Part shown: positions 59,506-64,000 of the stretch, piece by piece
Layout of the letters: the number at the start of each line of letters is the position of its first letter
Position numbering within the stretch: the first letter of the stretch is position 1
From: Patescibacteria group bacterium
GTDB lineage: Bacteria > Patescibacteriota > Patescibacteriia > 2-12-FULL-60-25
NCBI GenBank assembly: GCA_018061025.1
Contig: JAGOUY010000006.1
Span: forward strand, 36,425-100,424
Length of the DNA: 64,000 nucleotides
Direction of reading: 5' to 3'
The notes under the pieces: model-generated
Database searches by the model: none
What the model was told of the DNA's origin: nothing
The model's input: only the letters and a program-made list of their open reading frames with translations
Position numbers and translations under genes: made by a program

Positions 59506-62139
59506 CTAATCCCTCCCACCCTTTCCTCTCTTCAAGGCTTCCTTCAAATACTTCGCTGTCCAACTCTTCTCACTTTTCGCCACATCCTCTGGCGTCCCTT
59601 GCGCGACAACCATCCCACCTTTATCCCCTCCTTCAGGACCCATATCAATAATCCAATCCGCATTCTTAATCACGTCGAGATTATGCTCAATCACCACCAC
59701 CGTATTTCCACGCGCTACCAATCGATGTAACACATCCAATAAACGACGGATATCATCAAAGTGCAGCCCTGTCGTCGGCTCATCTAAGAGATAGAACGTG
59801 CGCCCTGTATCACGACGTGCGAGTTCCGTAGCCAATTTCACGCGCTGAGCCTCACCACCAGATAACGTCGTCGCTGATTGCCCAAGACGAATATATCCCA
59901 AACCAACTTCCGCTAAAATTCTGGTCTTATCATGGATAGGAGGCAGGTCATGGAAGAATTTATTTGCTTCCTCAACCGTCATCTCCAACACATCGGCGAT
60001 ATTCTTTTCGCGGTATTTCACTTCTAAGGTTTCGCGATTAAAACGACGACCTTTACACACATCACATGGCACATAGACCGTAGGCAAAAAGTGCATCTCA
60101 ATCGCCAGCTGTCCGTTCCCTTCACAGTATTCACACCGTCCTCCGGCCACATTAAAGGAAAAACGACCCACCTTATATCCACGCGCACGCGCTTCTCCCG
60201 TTAACGAGAATAATTCGCGTACATGATCCCAAATCCCCGTATACGTCGCAGGATTAGATCGAGGCGTACGTCCAATCGCAGACTGATCTACATCCACAAC
60301 CTTATCCAACCAATCAATCCCCTCTACCTCTTTATGCGCACCAGGTTTGGCCATCGATCCATTTAACTTTTGTGCTAACGATCGATACAAGACATCAATC
60401 ATGAGCGTAGACTTCCCAGAGCCAGACACGCCCGTAACACACACAAAGCGTCGCAATGGCACTGTCACGGTCACGTTTTTAAGGTTATTTTCGGTCGCTT
60501 TGATAATCTTCAAGCCCTCCTTGGCTTCTGGTCGACGCTTGGCTGGGTACGGAATCTTCTTATCTCCGCGCAAATACGCACACGTCAAACTCTTCTCATC
60601 TTTTAAAATAGCTGGGATCGGACCCGCGGCCACGACAGAACCTCCATGCACCCCAGCACCTGGACCAATATCCACTAAATAATCTGAAGCAGCAATCGTA
60701 TCCTCATCATGTTCCACGACAATGATGGTATTCCCTAAATCGCGAAGCTTTTGCAAGGTCTGGATCAAACGCGCATTGTCGCGCTGGTGTAACCCAATCG
60801 TTGGTTCATCTAGAATATAAAGCGTACCAACTAACCGTGAACCGATCTGAGAAGCAAGACGAATACGTTGAGCCTCTCCGCCAGATAATGTCCCCGCCGT
60901 ACGTCCCAGCGTGAGATATTCAAGCCCAACGTCCAATAAGAAGGATAAACGTCCGATAATCTCGCGCAGAATCGGTTCTGCGATCTTGGTATGATTTGCA
61001 TCAAGGCTGAGGCCAACGAAAAAGTCTGCTGCTTCACTAATTTGCATGGAAGCAACTTCCACGATGTTCTTATTTTGAATCCGGACGTGTAACGCCTCGG
61101 TACGCAGACGCTGGCCATTACATGCCTCACAAATTTCATCAGAGAAAATACTCTTCACTCCCAAGCCATTACACGTTGAACACGCCCCATAAGGAGAGTT
61201 AAAGGAGAACAAACGTGGTTCAATATCTGGAAAGGCAAAGCCATCATCTGGACAGGAAAAACGCGCCGACATGAGACGCTCACTCCCATCATCAAACACA
61301 ATATTCACGGTCTCAGAGGCACGTTCCAAGGCAACTTCAATCGCTTCCGCTAAACGGGAACGCAATGAACTGTTTCCACTGAGTGGCCAGCCAATTGGTA
61401 CACGGTCCACTACAAGCTCAATCGTATGTTGCGCATAGCGCTGCATCGGGACGGTTTCACGCAAACTATACAACTTGCCATCGACTCTCACTTCCAAAAA
61501 CCCTGCCTCATAAAAGTCTTGAAGCAACTGATGGTACTCCCCTTTTCTCCCACGCACGACAGGAGCCAAAACCACAATCTGATCTTTTTGAACGACAGAC
61601 TTCCCACCCTTCTTCGCCAGCGCCGCCTTAGCCTTCTGCAACTTTGCCTGTTTCGGATCACTCGATTCTCGATACTCGATACTCGATACTTCAGTATGTA
61701 TCTCCTCCAGCTGCTTCATCGCCGTATCCACCATCTCATCAATCGTCATCTTGCGAATCGGCTTGCCGCAAATCGGACAATACGGCTTACCTACCCGAGC
61801 ATAGAGCACACGTAAGTAGTCATAGATTTCCGTGATCGTAGCAACGGTCGAACGAGGGTTCGCCGAATGCGCCTTTTGGTCAATGGAAATAGCTGGAGAC
61901 AACCCTTCGATTTCATCGACATCTGGCTTGTCCATTTGCCCCAAAAATTGGCGAGCGTAGGAAGACAAAGATTCGACATAGCGACGCTGGCCTTCGGCGA
62001 AAATCGTGTCGAACGCCAAAGACGACTTGCCGGAGCCAGACAATCCTGTAAACACCACCATCTTATTACGTGGCAGCTCTAGGGAAATATTCTTCAGATT
62101 ATGCTCACGCGCCCCGCGGATGATAATTTTGTCTTGCAT
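59506..62139 (-). CDS. uvrA: excinuclease ABC subunit A
   Basis: UvrA (877 residues) recognises DNA damage. Walker [16 protein letters not shown] and [15 protein letters not shown], signature LSGGEAQR in both halves, zinc fingers CPICGKPI..., [11 protein letters not shown]...CEAC and CEYCEGNG...CDVC, plus [27 protein letters not shown] are all present. It is slightly shorter than the ~940-residue E. coli protein. A repeat-coded peptide, [14 protein letters not shown], sits in the region of the first zinc finger insertion. With uvrC it gives the excinuclease; uvrB is not in the window. Confidence 0.97.
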   Translation of the reverse strand: MQDKIIIRGAREHNLKNISLELPRNKMVVFTGLSGSGKSSLAFDTIFAEGQRRYVESLSSYARQFLGQMDKPDVDEIEGLSPAISIDQKAHSANPRSTVATITEIYDYLRVLYARVGKPYCPICGKPIRKMTIDEMVDTAMKQLEEIHTEVSSIEYRESSDPKQAKLQKAKAALAKKGGKSVVQKDQIVVLAPVVRGRKGEYHQLLQDFYEAGFLEVRVDGKLYSLRETVPMQRYAQHTIELVVDRVPIGWPLSGNSSLRSRLAEAIEVALERASETVNIVFDDGSERLMSARFSCPDDGFAFPDIEPRLFSFNSPYGACSTCNGLGVKSIFSDEICEACNGQRLRTEALHVRIQNKNIVEVASMQISEAADFFVGLSLDANHTKIAEPILREIIGRLSFLLDVGLEYLTLGRTAGTLSGGEAQRIRLASQIGSRLVGTLYILDEPTIGLHQRDNARLIQTLQKLRDLGNTIIVVEHDEDTIAASDYLVDIGPGAGVHGGSVVAAGPIPAILKDEKSLTCAYLRGDKKIPYPAKRRPEAKEGLKIIKATENNLKNVTVTVPLRRFVCVTGVSGSGKSTLMIDVLYRSLAQKLNGSMAKPGAHKEVEGIDWLDKVVDVDQSAIGRTPRSNPATYTGIWDHVRELFSLTGEARARGYKVGRFSFNVAGGRCEYCEGNGQLAIEMHFLPTVYVPCDVCKGRRFNRETLEVKYREKNIADVLEMTVEEANKFFHDLPPIHDKTRILAEVGLGYIRLGQSATTLSGGEAQRVKLATELARRDTGRTFYLLDEPTTGLHFDDIRRLLDVLHRLVARGNTVVVIEHNLDVIKNADWIIDMGPEGGDKGGMVVAQGTPEDVAKSEKSWTAKYLKEALKRGKGGRD
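61661..61688. repeat. 7-bp tandem repeat inside uvrA (four units)
   Basis: On the plus strand CTCGATT, CTCGATA, CTCGATA, CTCGATA, then CTTC. The last ~22 bases are identical to the uvrC array. It codes for [10 protein letters not shown] in UvrA. Confidence 0.85.
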
Positions 62140-62216
62140 ATACGTTCTATTTCTGTTCTATTGTAACGCTCTTCAAGAGTATTGTCGAGAGGCAAAAGGA
62201 CGGGCATGATAGAATT

Positions 62217-62771
62217 ATGAAAACCTCTCCAAACGATCCCCTCATTCTCTCCGAAGAAGTCATCTATAGCCCCTCAAACCGCTGGGACGTGGTCAAATTA
62301 CGCGTCCGCATGGCTACAGGCACCGAACGCGACTATTTCATTAAATCCAAAAAACCCTTCGTTATAGTAATAGCAGAAAAGGATGGCCACTTTCTTTGCG
62401 TCGAGCAATATCGCGTGACCATGAAACAGCGATCCTTAGAATTCATGGCGGGCGGAATCGACGACGAAGAAGAACCGGTTGAAGCCGCACGAAGAGAGCT
62501 TAAAGAAGAAACAGGCTATGTCGCCGAACATTTGAAACAAATCGGCTCTTTTTTCGAGGCAAATGGCAGCTGTAGGCTACATGGACACATATTCTTAGCA
62601 GAGGGACTCACATTTACAGAGGAAGAAAGAGAGGAATACGAAGCAGATATGGAAACGCGCTGGGTACCTATAAAAGAGTTTGAAACCATGATTCGAGAAG
62701 GCAAGTTACTAGATGGAAAGACCATTACCGCTTACACACACTGGAAGCTGCTGACTCAACCAAGCTCCTGA
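62217..62771 (+). CDS. Nudix hydrolase, ADP-ribose-pyrophosphatase-like
   Basis: A 184-residue Nudix enzyme with an intact box (AGGIDDEEEPVEAARRELKE, then ETGY) and the N-terminal strand layout of ADP-ribose pyrophosphatases. The following IGSFFEANGSCRLHGHIFLAEGL supports that branch. It is divergent from uvrA. Confidence 0.9.
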   Translation: MKTSPNDPLILSEEVIYSPSNRWDVVKLRVRMATGTERDYFIKSKKPFVIVIAEKDGHFLCVEQYRVTMKQRSLEFMAGGIDDEEEPVEAARRELKEETGYVAEHLKQIGSFFEANGSCRLHGHIFLAEGLTFTEEEREEYEADMETRWVPIKEFETMIREGKLLDGKTITAYTHWKLLTQPSS

Positions 62772-62779
62772 GGCTGTTA

Positions 62780-62808
62780 TTGCCTTAAAATCAAGGGCTT
62801 GATAGGGT
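62780..62808 (+). promoter_or_regulatory. promoter of the 132-aa gene
   Basis: TTGCCT (62780-62785), 17 bases, TAGGGT (62803-62808), the same -10 as at 54888. Confidence 0.6.
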
Positions 62809-62829
62809 TCGGTACGGAAGGAGGCAGCG

Positions 62830-63228
62830 ATGAAAGTAGCGGTTTTCCTCATGGCGGACATGGGACGCTTCTGCGTCCTACGATCAAAACAAGACGGAAG
62901 GTTAACCCTTCCCAACGAGTCGAGCACAGATCCCCACAACGAGTTCTACTCGCTCCTCATCCTGTTCCTCGCGGGGTACGGCTGGAAGAGAAACGAAATC
63001 GTCAGCCTCGGCCCCGACCGTCACCGCTTTGTGACCGAGGACTTCTACTTCTTCGTCGAAGGCGCACGAGGCGGAATCGCCCCTGGCGGCTGGACCATGG
63101 AATGGGTCTATCTCAAGCAGATCAAGGAATGGCTGCGGGAGGGACGGTTTGAAAACCCAGACCAGGTCGATCGAGCCTTAAGCCTCTTTGAACGGTACTA
63201 CCGCTCCCTCCTCGCCGACCCTTGCTGA
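62830..63228 (+). CDS. orphan protein with Nudix-like layout but no Nudix box
   Basis: A 132-residue protein. MKVAVFLMADMGRFCVLRSKQDGRLTLPNE resembles the first strands of a Nudix fold, and TMEWVYLKQIKEWLREGRFENPDQVDRAL resembles its end, but the Nudix box is absent. It may be a degenerate Nudix protein or an unrelated fold. The ATG has GGAAGGAGG six bases upstream. It is GC-rich like the other orphan genes. Confidence 0.6.
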   Translation: MKVAVFLMADMGRFCVLRSKQDGRLTLPNESSTDPHNEFYSLLILFLAGYGWKRNEIVSLGPDRHRFVTEDFYFFVEGARGGIAPGGWTMEWVYLKQIKEWLREGRFENPDQVDRALSLFERYYRSLLADPC

Positions 63229-63250
63229 ATCCCATTCTTTCCGCTACACT
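63222..63250 (+). promoter_or_regulatory. tRNA-Ser promoter
   Basis: TTGCTG (63222-63227), 17 bases, TACACT (63245-63250). The -35 overlaps the end of the preceding gene. Confidence 0.6.
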
Positions 63251-63312
63251 GCGGGCGTTGTGAAGGATCCCTGGATCAACGCCCCCTTCGTATATTCAGT
63301 AAAACCCAACAT

Positions 63313-63400
63313 GGAGAGGTCGCATAGTGGCCTAGTGCACACGCTTGGAAAGCGTGCATACCGCAAGGTATCGAGAGTTCGAATCTCTCCCTCTCCGCCA
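63313..63400 (+). tRNA. tRNA-Ser (anticodon GGA), CCA encoded
   Basis: The acceptor GGAGAGG pairs with CCTCTCC. The anticodon stem CACGC/GCGTG has loop TTGGAAA, a long variable arm (ATACCGCAAGGTAT) is present, the T loop is TTCGAAT, and GCCA is encoded (88 bases). Confidence 0.96.
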
Positions 63401-63534
63401 TGACATGTCGTTATCGTGCATCTCGAGCGCATCAAAACGTTCGAGTTCTGTGCGATAAAACTGTAACCAGCAAAGCCGCCCGAAAGGGTGGTTTTGTACT
63501 TAATAGAAAGGATCCTATCTGTTATCATCCAAAC

Positions 63535-63936
63535 ATGAATTTACAGAAACGTGACATAGCACGAAACAAATTCAAGCTAGAGATTTACCAGTCAAAGGGA
63601 TCAGCATACCAAGACTTTTTCACCAGAATCATGACAAAAGCGTTTCCTGATTTTTTATGTGTAAAGACTCAGGGGTCAAAGGGAGACGAAAAAAATGATG
63701 GTTTCATTCCATCACGTGGAGTTTACTACCAGGTGTATGCACCCGAAAACCCCTTTGAAAGAGTTACGGATGCGATTGAAAAATGTCAAAAGGATTTTAC
63801 AGGCCTAATGAAAAGGTGGCACCTAGAAACGCCTATCAAAGAATTTTATTTTGCCTTCAATGACGAATACAGAGGCACTGTTGCACTAATTGTGGGTGAT
63901 CGTCTGCTCCTCGACCCTCAGAAAGAGATCATTTAG
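63535..63936 (+). CDS. possible PD-(D/E)XK-like protein, 133 aa, defence-type
   Basis: The ATG at 63535 is chosen because the upstream part of the frame runs into tRNA-Ser. MNLQKRDIARNKFKLEIYQS is followed by AYQDFFTRIMTKAFPDFLCV, then GSKGDEKNDGFIPSRGVYYQVYAPE, a G-D-K-N-D-G...YQ-Y pattern that looks like a nuclease-type or nuclease-derived N-terminal domain of some multi-component defence proteins (from memory, low certainty). Function is not proven. The gene is AT-richer than the neighbours and lies just 3' of tRNA-Ser, a common integration site. The last 64 bases of the window hold nothing I can identify. Confidence 0.5.
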   Translation: MNLQKRDIARNKFKLEIYQSKGSAYQDFFTRIMTKAFPDFLCVKTQGSKGDEKNDGFIPSRGVYYQVYAPENPFERVTDAIEKCQKDFTGLMKRWHLETPIKEFYFAFNDEYRGTVALIVGDRLLLDPQKEII

Positions 63937-64000
63937 AAGTATCTCTGCTGCCTTGAGCGACTTGTTTCCTCGTCGTGTTTTCAGCCTCGCCTCTGCTTGT

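Noticed and set aside
1..64000. TGA read as an amino acid (Gracilibacteria-type code)
   Set aside because: TGA ends well-defined genes, for example at the ATGA overlap at 33609-33612, and core proteins end at normal lengths.

Overview
The window looks like a chromosomal segment of a Patescibacteria (CPR) genome of the Parcubacteria group, perhaps Uhrbacteria-like; the lineage is inferred from gene content and not proven. Supporting signs are compact aminoacyl-tRNA synthetases, minimal UvrC and PriA proteins, a Tgt without zinc ligands, a mraZ-rsmH-ftsL remnant of the division cluster, many secreted or membrane proteins of unknown function, and ordinary use of TGA as stop, which argues against the recoding Gracilibacteria/Absconditabacteria.

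Layout. 1-5.6 kb: UvrD-type helicase (cut by the window edge), YgjP-like metallopeptidase, Tgt and a membrane protein, all minus. 5.6-14.8 kb: an accessory stretch of isolated orphan genes with strong promoters and terminators, tRNA-Lys, an autoregulated TrpR-like repressor, a large lipoprotein, a class II photolyase and a glycosyltransferase-like protein. 15-22.7 kb: tRNA-Val and tRNA-Leu, a DAG-kinase-like protein, bactofilin, ArgS, TyrS, two anomalous tRNA-like genes and ValS. 23-32.8 kb: DHH protein, lytic transglycosylase, Nudix, CtpA, MurA, PEGA protein, GlmS and a second Nudix. 32.8-38.1 kb: HIT protein, three membrane or exported proteins and a secreted lysozyme-like protein. 38.1-45.5 kb: Memo-like protein, helicase-less PriA, Def, Fmt, PIF1-like helicase and an ABC-2 exporter. 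45.6-51.5 kb: two tiny membrane proteins, an aminotransferase, WecG/TagA and a membrane-anchored Clp ATPase. 51.9-53.7 kb: ftsL-rsmH-mraZ (minus) with a clear MraZ operator. 53.8-56.8 kb: an IS481-like insertion, two tiny genes and a second lipoprotein. 56.9-62.1 kb: uvrC, fic and uvrA. 62.2-64 kb: Nudix genes, tRNA-Ser and the start of a lower-GC segment.

The core genes cover translation (ArgS, TyrS, ValS, Tgt, Def, Fmt, tRNAs), nucleotide-excision and light repair (UvrA, UvrC, photolyase), and envelope synthesis (GlmS, MurA, transglycosylase, CtpA, WecG). Three things are not explained by ordinary annotation. First, five long hairpin elements (A 22.8 kb, B 43.5 kb, C 44.5 kb, E 48.2 kb, D 51.5 kb): the two arms of each copy match each other but differ completely between copies, while flanks and cores are shared. 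Second, the two lipoprotein genes share a roughly 180-nt 5' leader that folds into a conserved hairpin plus three-way junction with covarying pairs. Third, a set of small GC-rich orphan genes lies singly or in pairs between housekeeping genes, several of them with a hairpin at the start of the predicted transcript. Two CCA-less tRNA genes that break universal tRNA rules, a Tgt with no zinc site and matching 7-bp tandem repeats inside uvrA and uvrC also stand out.
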